DNA of 64,000 nucleotides from Lachnospiraceae bacterium (GCA_015057555.1 SVEC01000008.1:41758-105757); one strand, 5' to 3'. Numbered from the stretch's first letter, positions 53,379 through 62,993 are shown. Translations and numbers: made by a program. Notes: generated from the sequence alone by a model not told the origin.

Positions 53379-53777
53379 TTACTCAAGGAATCTCATCTTT
53401 CCTGAGGTACTTCCCTTTGGCTTACGTGCCTCTACCTGCTTTCTAAAGGCATTATTCATGGCATCCGCCAAACCGCCTGAGCACTCCTGACAGAAGCGAC
53501 CACTATGTATCATCTTACCACAACGCTCACATTCAAGACCCACCAAGGAATCATCAGAGAAGGATAATCTCTCCTCACGTACCCACTTTCTAATCTGCTT
53601 TATAGAAACCTCACATTCCTCTGCAACAACGTTAATGTTAGCGCCTGGATTCTCATTAACATACTTCTTAACTATCTGGAACTGTTCTTCTATCTGCTCC
53701 TTACATGGCATACAAAGCTGGTCTCCAGTTACATAATGAAATATTTTCTTACATCTTTGACAATTTCTTATATCCAT
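53379..53777 (-). CDS. YvyF-like flagellar operon protein
   Basis: Zn-knuckle N-term NCQRCKKIF...LCMPCKEQIEEQF and ECERCGKMIHSGRFCQEC; synteny with comFC/flgM. Confidence 0.82.
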   Translation of the reverse strand: MDIRNCQRCKKIFHYVTGDQLCMPCKEQIEEQFQIVKKYVNENPGANINVVAEECEVSIKQIRKWVREERLSFSDDSLVGLECERCGKMIHSGRFCQECSGGLADAMNNAFRKQVEARKPKGSTSGKMRFLE

Positions 53778-53778
53778 A

Positions 53779-54507
53779 TCAATAACCCTTTCCTATGCAT
53801 ACGCTTGTATAGTAAACATCTTTTATCCCCATAGACTGAAGCACCGCTGTACAGGCTTCAACCGTAGCACCTGTTGTATAAATATCATCAACTATTAGTG
53901 CACTCTTATATTTTACTATCTTTTCTGAAGAAATAAAAGCCTTTTTTAGATTTTCCTCTCGCTCCTTGCTACCTAGCTCCTTTTGGGGTTTGGTTTTAGC
54001 ATCTCTAATCACAAGCTCTGTATCTACAGGTAACTTAAGTCGTTTGCCAAGCTCATAGGCTAAGACCTGAGCTTGATTGTAGCCTCTGTCTCGTAACCTA
54101 GTCTTATGCACTGGTACCGGAACTATTACCTCTGGCTCGGCAAGAAGTATTTCCTTCCCTCTTTCCCTAACAATTATATCCCCTAGAAAGCTTCCATAGC
54201 ATCGCATATTGTGATATTTAAAGCGAGAGAGACACTTAGCCATATCCTCACTGTAGTTAAGGGCAGGAAAACCCTTTATATAGCTCCTAGGCATACTAGA
54301 ACAATCCTTACAGCAATCCTGCTCCTCATCCTCTATTTCCTTGCCACATTTTAAGCAGCTGGGAGACTTGACAGGTATAAGCTTTATGCTACAATCCTTG
54401 CACACCTTCTCCTTCTTACCATCTATCACCTTGTCACACAGAGGACAAACCTCAGGATAGAATAATCTGCCTATGGATTCTCCTAAAGTTTTTAATTCAC
54501 TAATCAT
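53779..54507 (-). CDS. ComF family protein (phosphoribosyltransferase domain)
   Basis: CPLCDKVIDGKKEKVCKDC; VPVPVHKTRLRDRGYNQAQVLA; ALIVDDIYTTGATVEAC. Confidence 0.93.
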   Translation of the reverse strand: MISELKTLGESIGRLFYPEVCPLCDKVIDGKKEKVCKDCSIKLIPVKSPSCLKCGKEIEDEEQDCCKDCSSMPRSYIKGFPALNYSEDMAKCLSRFKYHNMRCYGSFLGDIIVRERGKEILLAEPEVIVPVPVHKTRLRDRGYNQAQVLAYELGKRLKLPVDTELVIRDAKTKPQKELGSKEREENLKKAFISSEKIVKYKSALIVDDIYTTGATVEACTAVLQSMGIKDVYYTSVCIGKGY

Positions 54508-56836
54508 TCTCCAGCATCTCCTGAATTCTTATTCCAAGGGAGGTGTATCTCTTTTGCTCCTCCTGATTATCAATCATCTGATTTACAAGATTAATATTAC
54601 CCACTATTACAACCAGCTGCTTCGCTCTCGTAATTGCTGTGTATAATAAATTTCTATTAAGCAGCTTGGATGGCCCGGATAGTAGAGGAATTACCACTGC
54701 AGGATATTCACTTCCTTGAGATTTGTGAATAGTTACTGCAAAGGCATGCTCTAGCTGACCTAAATTGTTGTAGGTATAAACCGCCTCTCTACCATCATCA
54801 AAAAGCACTGTAAGCTCCTCATCATAATCACTTATATCTGTAATAGTTCCCACGTCACCATTAAATACACCAACGCCTTCATCCACTACATAGCCTGCTG
54901 CCCTACCCTTATCAGAGTAGATTTTCCACTCCTGCTTGTAGTCATTCTTTATTTGCATAACCTTGTCTCCCTGCCTAAAGATTACGTCATTTTTTACCTT
55001 CTCCGGCTTGTTTTTTTTCTGTGGATTAAGTAGTTCCTGTAGCTTCTCGTTCATGCTTACCACTCCTACATCTCCCTTTCTCATAGGGGTAAGAATCTGA
55101 ATGTCCTCAGGGCTACAATTCAGATACTTAGGAAGCTTAGTAGATACCAAAAGCTTTACCTCTTCTATTATGGCTGACATATTATTTCTAGGCATAAAGA
55201 AGAAATCCTTGCTCTTGTTGTGAATTTCAATATGCTCTCCATGATTAATTTTATGAGCGTTGAAAATAATATCACTGCCCTCATCCTGTCTGAATATTTT
55301 AGTCAATGTAGTAACTGGGAAGCATCTGGAGCTAATAATATCCTTAAGAACATTTCCAGCGCCTACGCTTGGAAGCTGGTGGACATCTCCCACCAAAATA
55401 AGTCTGGTTCCATAAGAAACTGCCTTTAACAGAGAGTTAAAAATATAGGAGTCCACCATGGACATCTCATCCACGATAATTGCATCACATTCTAGTGGAT
55501 TCATCTCATTTTTACCAAACTTAAGACTCTGAGCTTCCTTATCCTCAGACTCCAATGCGCCGTTAAACTCTAGCATGCGGTGTATAGTCTCTGCAGGCCA
55601 GCCTGTCTGCTCTGTCATTCTCTTTGCCGCTCTTCCTGTAGGAGCACAAAGCTTTATGTCCATGCCTTGGGTGGTGAAATACTTGATGATTACATCTATT
55701 ATAGTGGTTTTTCCTGTACCGGGACCACCTGTTATAACTGCCACACCCGCCTTTATGGCAGACTTTACTGCGCTTTCCTGTATCTGGTCTAGCTGGATAT
55801 CATTTTTCTTTTGAATATCAGCTATAGCCTCATCTAGCTCTGTCTCATCAATATCATATCTAAGCTGTAAATCCAGGAGCTTCCTGGCAGAATTTATCTC
55901 AACATAATAATTAAGAGTAGCGTATATAACCTCTACCTGGTCTATGGTCTTTTCGATTATCTTGCTCTCTATGGCCAGCTCCCCTAGCTGTGAGGAGAGT
56001 AGGTCATACATTTCCTCATAAACTGTGCTTCCACTTTCTGCATCTGCATACTCTGCATAACCATAGGATATTTCTCCATATGTATTGCCATCTAAGTCCC
56101 AATCTGACCCCTTGGTAAGCTCGATAGCCTTTCTAATTAGGATGTCCTTTGGCAAATACATATGTCCATCATTTTGAGACATGGTGAGCACATAAAGTAA
56201 GGAAGACCTTAATCTGTAAATAGAGTTAGATGGAATTCCCATCTTCCTAGCTATCTGGTCCGCTATCTTAAAGCCCACTCCTGACACATCCTCCGCTATC
56301 TTATACGGATTTCCTTTTATAATCTCGTAAACCTTATCCCCATAGGTTTCATATATTTTTATGGCAAGGTTAATAGATATTCCGTATTGACTAAGGAATA
56401 TTACTACCTCCTGAAACTGCTTTTTTTCTGCATAATTGATGGCAATACTCCTTGCCTTTCGCTCCGATATGCCACTTATCTCCACCAGTCTTATAGGTTC
56501 CTCTTCAATTATTCTAAGGGTATCTTGCTTGAATTTCTTAACTATTCTTTTGGCTAGGACCTCTCCTACGCCCTTGATTATTCCAGAGCCTAGGTATCTT
56601 TCTATACCCAGTGTATCCTCTGGTAGTTTAAGCTCACATGATGTGACCTTGAATTGTATATCGTATCTGGAGTGATTTACATACTCTCCCTCAGCAATTA
56701 TATATAAGCCCTCTGCCAGCCCACAAACATTGCCTACGAAGATTTCATCTCCATCCTCACCAGATACATCAAATACACAGTAACCATTTTCCTCGTTACT
56801 GTAAATTATCTTTTCTACGTAACCTTCTCTTACCAT
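54500..56836 (-). CDS. recD2: RecD2-like SF1 helicase
   Basis: AVITGGPGTGKTTIIDVI Walker A; VDEMSMVD; AFAVTIHKSQGSEYPAVVIP; YTAITRAKQ. Confidence 0.95.
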   Translation of the reverse strand: MVREGYVEKIIYSNEENGYCVFDVSGEDGDEIFVGNVCGLAEGLYIIAEGEYVNHSRYDIQFKVTSCELKLPEDTLGIERYLGSGIIKGVGEVLAKRIVKKFKQDTLRIIEEEPIRLVEISGISERKARSIAINYAEKKQFQEVVIFLSQYGISINLAIKIYETYGDKVYEIIKGNPYKIAEDVSGVGFKIADQIARKMGIPSNSIYRLRSSLLYVLTMSQNDGHMYLPKDILIRKAIELTKGSDWDLDGNTYGEISYGYAEYADAESGSTVYEEMYDLLSSQLGELAIESKIIEKTIDQVEVIYATLNYYVEINSARKLLDLQLRYDIDETELDEAIADIQKKNDIQLDQIQESAVKSAIKAGVAVITGGPGTGKTTIIDVIIKYFTTQGMDIKLCAPTGRAAKRMTEQTGWPAETIHRMLEFNGALESEDKEAQSLKFGKNEMNPLECDAIIVDEMSMVDSYIFNSLLKAVSYGTRLILVGDVHQLPSVGAGNVLKDIISSRCFPVTTLTKIFRQDEGSDIIFNAHKINHGEHIEIHNKSKDFFFMPRNNMSAIIEEVKLLVSTKLPKYLNCSPEDIQILTPMRKGDVGVVSMNEKLQELLNPQKKNKPEKVKNDVIFRQGDKVMQIKNDYKQEWKIYSDKGRAAGYVVDEGVGVFNGDVGTITDISDYDEELTVLFDDGREAVYTYNNLGQLEHAFAVTIHKSQGSEYPAVVIPLLSGPSKLLNRNLLYTAITRAKQLVVIVGNINLVNQMIDNQEEQKRYTSLGIRIQEMLEND

Positions 56837-56892
56837 GTCCCCCTAAGGCCTTTCTAATACGTGTGCACAGTCTTAAAAATAACAATATGAGG

Positions 56893-57255
56893 CTACTCAG
56901 TGGTAGCCTCAGTTAATGTTGTTGGTCCGCTATTACGCTTCATAGCCTCGTAGAGCTGCTGGGCAAGGCCAATACCTCCCTGGTCTACAACGCTTTTTGC
57001 ATACTGCTGGATTCTCATATCTCCAAAATATGTTTCGTATTCGTTTTCTTCCTCATCGGCTTTAATGATAGTCTTCTCCATAGACTTATATATCTGCTCT
57101 ATCATATATGCCTCGAACTCCTTACAGGCGTTCATCATCTCGTCATCAGTTGCCTTGGTGCTGTCAATGCTTCCAAGAGTTCCCTCCAATCCAGAGGTCT
57201 GAGTTTGAGCTATAACGCTACTGTAGTCGTTTCCTGATATTCCGTTTAGAGTCAT
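56893..57255 (-). CDS. FlgJ-like rod-binding protein
   Basis: EFEAYMIEQIYKSMEKTI...YFGDMRIQQYAKSVVDQGGIGLAQQLYEAMKRN. Confidence 0.8.
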   Translation of the reverse strand: MTLNGISGNDYSSVIAQTQTSGLEGTLGSIDSTKATDDEMMNACKEFEAYMIEQIYKSMEKTIIKADEEENEYETYFGDMRIQQYAKSVVDQGGIGLAQQLYEAMKRNSGPTTLTEATTE

Positions 57256-57260
57256 TTAAA

Positions 57261-57293
57261 TCACCTACCTAAGTGTATAGATAGTTGAGCCAT
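57261..57293 (-). CDS. Candidate 10-codon leader ORF (MAQLSIHLGR*) downstream of type-2 element E
   Basis: AGGAGGT-N6-ATG; stop lies 5 nt before the flgJ-like ATG. Confidence 0.35.
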   Translation of the reverse strand: MAQLSIHLGR

Positions 57294-57425
57294 CCCCGCA
57301 CCTCCTCGACCCTCCGCTTCGAGTCGGTTCGTGGCTTCGCCATATGCCAGTGTACATATAATTAGCTTGTCGTGAGCTAGCTCACCAAGCTAATTATATG
57401 TACACTGTCGCATAGCTCAACTATC
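57280..57425 (-). ncRNA. Type-2 structured element, copy E
   Basis: 11-bp terminal stem GATAGTTGAGC/GCTCAACTATC; 21-bp perfect hairpin arm (57349-57369/57386-57406); TGGC-GAA-GCCA hairpin; ACCGACTCGA...TCGAGGAGGT. Confidence 0.7.
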
Positions 57426-58248
57426 GTAAGTTATTCGCTTGCTGCATCATCTCATCTGAAGCCTGAATAGCCTTTGAGTTCATCTCATAAGCTCTCTGAG
57501 CTACGATAAGGTTAACCATTTCATTTGCAACGTCTACATTTGATCCCTCAGTATAAAACTGATGAGTCATACTTGGTGTAAGGTTTGGATTACCAAACTC
57601 TGCCATTGCCTCACCTGAGGCTGCTGTTACTGCAAATGTATTATTTCCTGCCTTATGAAGTCCTGCCGGATTACTAAACTGATATAATCCCAGCTTAACC
57701 TGATATCCATTATTCATAAGAGGTGCAAAATTTCCCTTTGCATCCGGAAATCCTATGTATCCATTCTTATCAATCTGCACATCAGAAGCATTATACTTAT
57801 CAGGAAGAACAATCTGATTGCCATTCTGATCAAGAACAGGAAGTCCTGCCGCTGTACAGAGAAGATTACCTCCCTGAACTGGCGAAACATTAAAGGTTCC
57901 ATCTCTTGTATAAAGTATCTCTCCTGCCTCATTTTTAACCTGGAAGAAGCCTTCTCCCTCTATAGCCACATCAAAAGGTCTTGAGCTGGCATTAAGATTA
58001 CCCTGGTCAAACTGACTGGTAATGGCTGAAAGTCTTGTACCGAGACCTACCTCTGCCGGAACCGGCTTGTTCTCTCCAGCATTGTTTGTGGAGGTTGACT
58101 GAAGATTTTGATATAACAAAGTCTTAAAGCTTGCCTCCTGTGTCTTATATGCTGTTGTGTTAACATTCGAAATGTTATTTGCTATAGTATCTACATTTAA
58201 CTGCTGAGCTCTCATACCTGAGGCTGCAGTCCATAATGAACGCATCAT
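57421..58248 (-). CDS. flgG: Flagellar rod/hook-basal body protein FlgG-like (FlhP-type)
   Basis: MRSLWTAASGMRAQQLNVDTIANNISNVNTTAYK; C-term NEMVNLIVAQRAYEMNSKAIQ. Confidence 0.92.
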   Translation of the reverse strand: MMRSLWTAASGMRAQQLNVDTIANNISNVNTTAYKTQEASFKTLLYQNLQSTSTNNAGENKPVPAEVGLGTRLSAITSQFDQGNLNASSRPFDVAIEGEGFFQVKNEAGEILYTRDGTFNVSPVQGGNLLCTAAGLPVLDQNGNQIVLPDKYNASDVQIDKNGYIGFPDAKGNFAPLMNNGYQVKLGLYQFSNPAGLHKAGNNTFAVTAASGEAMAEFGNPNLTPSMTHQFYTEGSNVDVANEMVNLIVAQRAYEMNSKAIQASDEMMQQANNLR

Positions 58249-58267
58249 AGGCTATACCCTCCTGTCA

Positions 58268-59053
58268 TTAACCAACCCTTCCGATTTCGTTTACTGCCTT
58301 TTCTAAAATTTTATCTAAGCTCTGTACCATCTTTTGGTTGGTCTCATATGCTCTTGTAACTGCTATCATATCTACCATCTCAGTAACCATATTAACATTG
58401 GACATCTCAAGAAATCCTTGGTTTACTGTAGCTTCTGCAGCGATTATGTTTGCCCCTTCAACCGGCTCGTACATATTCTCACCGTAGCTTGATAAGGCCT
58501 CATAATTGTCAAAGTCTACTATCTGTAAGGTAGATACATATGTGTTGTCCACATAAATCTCTCCAAGAGAATTCACGCTAATCTTAGCTGTATCTGCTCC
58601 TGGTATCTGGATTGGATTGCCACCATCTCCCAGCACCATATCTCCGTCCTTAGTTACAAGATAACCATCCTTGGTTACAGTGAAATCACCATCGCGGGTA
58701 TATCTAATATGTGTGTTCCCACTCTTGTCAGTTGTGCTGATGGTAAAAAATCCTCTGCCAGACAATGCAAAATTATAAAGATTTTCTGTCTGTCTAAAGC
58801 TTCCCTGAGACATATCATAATAGGTCTCACCAATTTTAACGCCTAAGGTCACTCCACCCACACTTCTTATAAGGTCTGGACCCTCAATTCGGTCATTAAT
58901 CTTAACAGCTAGCTGAGTGTCGAAGGACTGAGATGTGGCCTCCACCTTTTTGTATCCAGTGGTGTTAGCATTTGCCATATTATTGGTGATGACATCCATA
59001 CGCTTTTCTTCGTTACGAAGACCTGTCCAGGCTGTATAAAGTCCTCTTACCAT
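58268..59053 (-). CDS. Flagellar rod/hook-basal body protein FlgF-like (FlhO-type)
   Basis: MVRGLYTAWTGLRNEEKRMDVITNNMANANTTGYKK. Confidence 0.9.
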   Translation of the reverse strand: MVRGLYTAWTGLRNEEKRMDVITNNMANANTTGYKKVEATSQSFDTQLAVKINDRIEGPDLIRSVGGVTLGVKIGETYYDMSQGSFRQTENLYNFALSGRGFFTISTTDKSGNTHIRYTRDGDFTVTKDGYLVTKDGDMVLGDGGNPIQIPGADTAKISVNSLGEIYVDNTYVSTLQIVDFDNYEALSSYGENMYEPVEGANIIAAEATVNQGFLEMSNVNMVTEMVDMIAVTRAYETNQKMVQSLDKILEKAVNEIGRVG

Positions 59054-59065
59054 CCTATCTACTCC

Positions 59066-60055
59066 TTAATTCTTATCACTTAAAAACTCAATGTACTTAC
59101 CAGTTCCGATAGCCACAGCTGTAAGTGGCTGTTCTGCTGTCATAGTGGTAATGCCGGTATTCTCCTCGATTAAATCCTCTAATCCATGGAGAAGAGCTCC
59201 TCCGCCTGTAAGGACAATTCCTCTGTCTGCAATGTCCGCTGCAAGCTCTGGTGGTGTTCTCTCAAGAACTGAATGAACTGCGTCTACTATCTGAGCTGTA
59301 ACCTCTCGTAAAGCTTCCTCAGTTTCATCTGAAGAAATGGTAACGGTCTTTGGAAGCCCTGTTACAAGGTTACGTCCTCTAATATCCATAGTAATGTTTT
59401 CTGGTCTCTTGTAGCATGTGCCTATCTTAATCTTAATCTCCTCTGCGGTTCTCTCACCAATAAGAAGATTATGTCTCTTACGCATAAATTTTACGATAGC
59501 ATCATCAAAGTCATCGCCTGCAACCTTGATGGAATTACTAACAACTGTACCCTCTAAAGATATAACTGCTATATCTGTGGTACCTCCGCCTATGTCTACA
59601 ATCATATTACCGCATGGTCTTGAAATATCTATACCCGCTCCAAGGGCGGCTGCCACTGGTTCCTCGATTATATACACATCTCTAGCTCCTGCCTGATAGG
59701 TAGCATCCTCAACAGCCTTCTTCTCAACCTCTGTAACTCCTGATGGAACACAGACACTGATACGAGGTCTTCTGCCAAAGAAATTCTTACCTACAGCCTT
59801 CTGAATGAAGTACTTAAGCATCTTCTCAGTGATAGTGTAATCTGAGATTACTCCCTGTCTAAGTGGTCTGATTGCAACTATATTGCCAGGAGTACGACCA
59901 AGCATAAGTCTTGCTTCCTCTCCTATAGCCTTTATACGGTTAGTATCTCTATCGTATGCCACAACTGAAGGCTCCTGTAAAACAACGCCTTTTCCCTTAA
60001 CATACACTAAAATACTGGCTGTCCCTAAATCAATTCCAATATCTGAACTTGCCAT
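59066..60055 (-). CDS. MreB/Mbl-family actin-like protein
   Basis: SSDIGIDLGTASILVYVKGKGVVLQEPSVVA; next to flhO/flhP-like genes as for mbl in Bacillus subtilis. Confidence 0.94.
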   Translation of the reverse strand: MASSDIGIDLGTASILVYVKGKGVVLQEPSVVAYDRDTNRIKAIGEEARLMLGRTPGNIVAIRPLRQGVISDYTITEKMLKYFIQKAVGKNFFGRRPRISVCVPSGVTEVEKKAVEDATYQAGARDVYIIEEPVAAALGAGIDISRPCGNMIVDIGGGTTDIAVISLEGTVVSNSIKVAGDDFDDAIVKFMRKRHNLLIGERTAEEIKIKIGTCYKRPENITMDIRGRNLVTGLPKTVTISSDETEEALREVTAQIVDAVHSVLERTPPELAADIADRGIVLTGGGALLHGLEDLIEENTGITTMTAEQPLTAVAIGTGKYIEFLSDKN

Positions 60056-60079
60056 AATAGCTCCTTTCCCGCTACTTAA

Positions 60080-60090
60080 TATATCGTCAA
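60080..60090 (-). promoter_or_regulatory. Candidate sigma-28-like promoter upstream of mreB-flgF-flgG
   Basis: Reverse strand TAAG-N16-ACGATAT within GGATTTATAAATTATTGACGATATATTAAG. Confidence 0.4.
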
Positions 60091-60094
60091 TAAT

Positions 60095-61891
60095 TTATAA
60101 ATCCTTAGCTTTTCTTAAAATTATTAAGGAAGCTGCCTGACCTTGAAGCCAATCTATGCGAACCTCAGTAATATCCATAATATTATCAAGCCTTTGGATA
60201 TATCTTCTCCAATTCACAACCTTATCCTTTGTGATAAATGGTTTTCTAACACCAGCTAGATTATCAAACTTATCATGTAAGTCTGTAATAATCTCTCTAC
60301 TGTCCCCACCTGTAAAATCGTATCCCATAAGCTCATTCATCTTCTTGTTAGAGAATAAAACCTCTCCAGAATACGCATCCCTTACAAATATACCCACATT
60401 GAAGCTATTGTATGTTTCTATGAGATGTTTATTTACATTTCTAATATTATCATCACCAACTGCGTTCTCCAGCATATTTTGAATAACAACAGCAATGTTA
60501 CCTGTAAATCTAAGCTCATCAGCTGTCCATATTCTCTCACCACCAGATTCGCCTAAAAACAATATTCCATAGAAGCTATCGCCCAGATATATCGGATAAG
60601 ATATAACCGCCTTACAGCCATATCTCATCAATTCCATCTTGGATTCCTGTGTTACATTGGAGCTATCTATTACATAGATTCCATCTCCCTCTTCTATGAA
60701 TCTTTCAACCTTATACATTCTGTCAGGAAGAGTTGTAAGTATTTCTTCACTAGGCACCTCACCATTAGCATTCCAGTAGCTTCTTAAAACATAGTTCTTG
60801 GTCACTGAATCTATAGTATATACTCCAGCCTTGTCTATGCCCATATTTATTCCAACATTACGAAGGGTTTCTTCTATAACCTGATCAACAGTATCAATAA
60901 GCTTACTATTTATCTTACCCATTGCATCACTTACTATACTCTGTCTGGTTAATTCTTCTAAAAGCTTTTTACCTGCGCCCTTTGATTTCGCTGACTCAAC
61001 GTCTATGGCAATAGTCATTCTAAGATCCTCTGAAATCATATTAGCAATTTCCCAATGACTATCATATACTCTTCTAAGGGTAGCCGTCTCCTCCTTAGTA
61101 TAAGAGCCCACCATCCAAATACCCTTAAGATCATCATTAATCTTAATAGGAGCTGCGGAAATCTTACCTATGCCACCTTCTTCTCTATCTAATATGGTTG
61201 GCGCATCATTCTCAATCACCGTCTGCTTAATGTGTTTGTAATACTCCTTATAGGCAGGCTTTTCAAACAAATCATAAAAATCCCCAAGATTTGTAGCAGG
61301 TCCGGTTGGTGGAAATACTATCTTACCCTCCACGTCTACAAATACCGAGTAAAGTCCTGTCAGTTTGGTAAATGTATCCATCATTAGCTTAACCTTATCA
61401 TCAGTTATAAGCTCATCAAGCTTTTGCTTGCTATGTGACATCTTCTGCTGATTCTTATCTAAAGCCTTGGATACTTTTCTAGTTGTATCCTTAACTGCCT
61501 TTTCCTGAGCCTTTGATTCTGTTATGTCCTTGATATAAAACTCCACCTTAAATATCTCATCTGTAACATCGGATATAGCAATTTCATTGGATACGTAGTA
61601 AAGCTTTCCATCATCACCCACCATTCTGTACTCATGGGTGTAATCATCAACCTTATTATTAACTGCGTCAACGACAGTTTTAATAACCTTTTCTCTATCC
61701 TGTGGATGAATGTAATCCTCTGTAAGCTTCATTCCCTTATTAAGCATCTCCACATTCATACCTAACATAGATGCATTGGGAGATACATATTCAAGCTGGC
61801 TTTTTCTCTCATTTTTATGACAGGTTTTAACTATTATTACGTAGCCTGCCTTCTGGATAGCTTTTCTAAGATATTTATTTTCTAGTACCAT
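60095..61891 (-). CDS. Multi-sensor protein (PAS / PocR-like / GAF / PAS), no recognisable output domain
   Basis: PAS at N-term (YVSPNASMLGMN...VEFYIKDITESK); GAF-like VIEETLRNVGINMGIDKAGVYTID; C-term PAS VGIFVRDAYSGEVLFSNKKMNELMGYD. Confidence 0.7.
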   Translation of the reverse strand: MVLENKYLRKAIQKAGYVIIVKTCHKNERKSQLEYVSPNASMLGMNVEMLNKGMKLTEDYIHPQDREKVIKTVVDAVNNKVDDYTHEYRMVGDDGKLYYVSNEIAISDVTDEIFKVEFYIKDITESKAQEKAVKDTTRKVSKALDKNQQKMSHSKQKLDELITDDKVKLMMDTFTKLTGLYSVFVDVEGKIVFPPTGPATNLGDFYDLFEKPAYKEYYKHIKQTVIENDAPTILDREEGGIGKISAAPIKINDDLKGIWMVGSYTKEETATLRRVYDSHWEIANMISEDLRMTIAIDVESAKSKGAGKKLLEELTRQSIVSDAMGKINSKLIDTVDQVIEETLRNVGINMGIDKAGVYTIDSVTKNYVLRSYWNANGEVPSEEILTTLPDRMYKVERFIEEGDGIYVIDSSNVTQESKMELMRYGCKAVISYPIYLGDSFYGILFLGESGGERIWTADELRFTGNIAVVIQNMLENAVGDDNIRNVNKHLIETYNSFNVGIFVRDAYSGEVLFSNKKMNELMGYDFTGGDSREIITDLHDKFDNLAGVRKPFITKDKVVNWRRYIQRLDNIMDITEVRIDWLQGQAASLIILRKAKDL

Positions 61892-61936
61892 CAGTATTCC
61901 CCCATTCCTTTAAACTTAAAATCTTTTCACGTGAAC

Positions 61937-61965
61937 ATGGCTGTTGCATAATCTGCAACAGCCAT
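61937..61965. other. 12-bp perfect hairpin downstream of DivIVA-like gene
   Basis: ATGGCTGTTGCA-taatc-TGCAACAGCCAT; no good T-tract on either strand. Confidence 0.5.
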
Positions 61966-61994
61966 ATTATCGCCTAATTCCAAATGAATTTTAA

Positions 61995-62846
61995 CTATGA
62001 GTTAAGCTCTGGAAAAGCTATATCTGTTACTTCTTTAGCATCACCAACAGCCTGTACTACATTATCAAGAGCCAACTTAAGCTGTGCCATATAATCACTT
62101 ACGTTCTCACACTCACGCTTAACGTTCATTCTAGTTGTATAAGCCTCTGTTCTTGCCTGAAGCTTAATCTCCTCACACTCTGCATCTGCCTGCTCCTTCA
62201 TAGCATTTACCTCATACTCGGCATTAGCTCTCAAAGCAGTAACCTCTTCCTCTGTTCTTCTCTTATAATCATCACAAGTAGCATAAGTGCTGTCTCTTCT
62301 CTCCTGACATGCACTTGTAGTCTCTGCCTTCATCTTATCGCAGGTTGAAACTGTCTCAGCATGGATTCTCTCGCACTCATCTGTTGTGTCAATCATCATC
62401 TTCTCACATGCAGCTGCTGTCTCTGACTGAAGCTGCTGGCACTCTGCCTCAACACTCATCTTAAGAGCTTGGCACTCTGCCTCTGTCTGTCTAACAAGAG
62501 TATCTGCATTCTCTCTAGCCTCAAGAAGTGTTCTTGAAATAGATTCGTATCTTGCAGCTGACTCCTGATCTCTGCTTGCGTATGTTTCCATCTTTTCTCT
62601 AAGCTGAGCAACCTCAAGTGAAAGCTCATCATTAACCTTCTTAAGATTATCGATAGTAGCTGTTGACTCACTTATATTAGTTTCTCTCATAGTATGAAGA
62701 TTCTTAACTGTCTCACTAAGCTTTAATATATTTGCCTTAAGGTCGGCAACCTCTTTTTCGTGTGCTGCCTGAGTTTCCTCTATATATGCATCTACTGCCT
62801 TTTTGTCGTAACCACCAAAGGAAGCTGTTTTAAACTGTACATCCAT
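61995..62846 (-). CDS. DivIVA-domain coiled-coil protein with hendecad Cys repeats
   Basis: MDVQFKTASFGGYDKKAVDAYIEE DivIVA-like N-terminus; 11-residue repeats ending in Cys. Confidence 0.78.
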   Translation of the reverse strand: MDVQFKTASFGGYDKKAVDAYIEETQAAHEKEVADLKANILKLSETVKNLHTMRETNISESTATIDNLKKVNDELSLEVAQLREKMETYASRDQESAARYESISRTLLEARENADTLVRQTEAECQALKMSVEAECQQLQSETAAACEKMMIDTTDECERIHAETVSTCDKMKAETTSACQERRDSTYATCDDYKRRTEEEVTALRANAEYEVNAMKEQADAECEEIKLQARTEAYTTRMNVKRECENVSDYMAQLKLALDNVVQAVGDAKEVTDIAFPELNS

Positions 62847-62993
62847 CTTTTTTATTACCCCTTTCATTATATATAACAATAATTCTAAACAATTATAACA
62901 TAAGAAAACTCATAATGCACTCATTTTTTGCATTGTTTAGTCATTTTTTGTGTTATGTTTTTTTATGTTTTTATCGCATTTAGATTTTTCTTG

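Noticed and set aside
54500-56836. Plus-strand ORFs (55220-55429, 55575-55814, 56436-56675) opposite recD2
   Set aside because: Antisense shadows with no family motifs.
54500-56836. recD2 within the flagellar locus as a novel association
   Set aside because: B. subtilis has com genes adjacent to yvyF-flgM-flgK, so a DNA-uptake/repair helicase next to comF is a modest variation on known synteny.
57349-57406. Long 21-bp inverted repeat as possible transposon end or MITE
   Set aside because: Sits inside a larger structured element shared in layout with 63014-63145, whose stems have different sequences; no transposase or target-site duplication seen.
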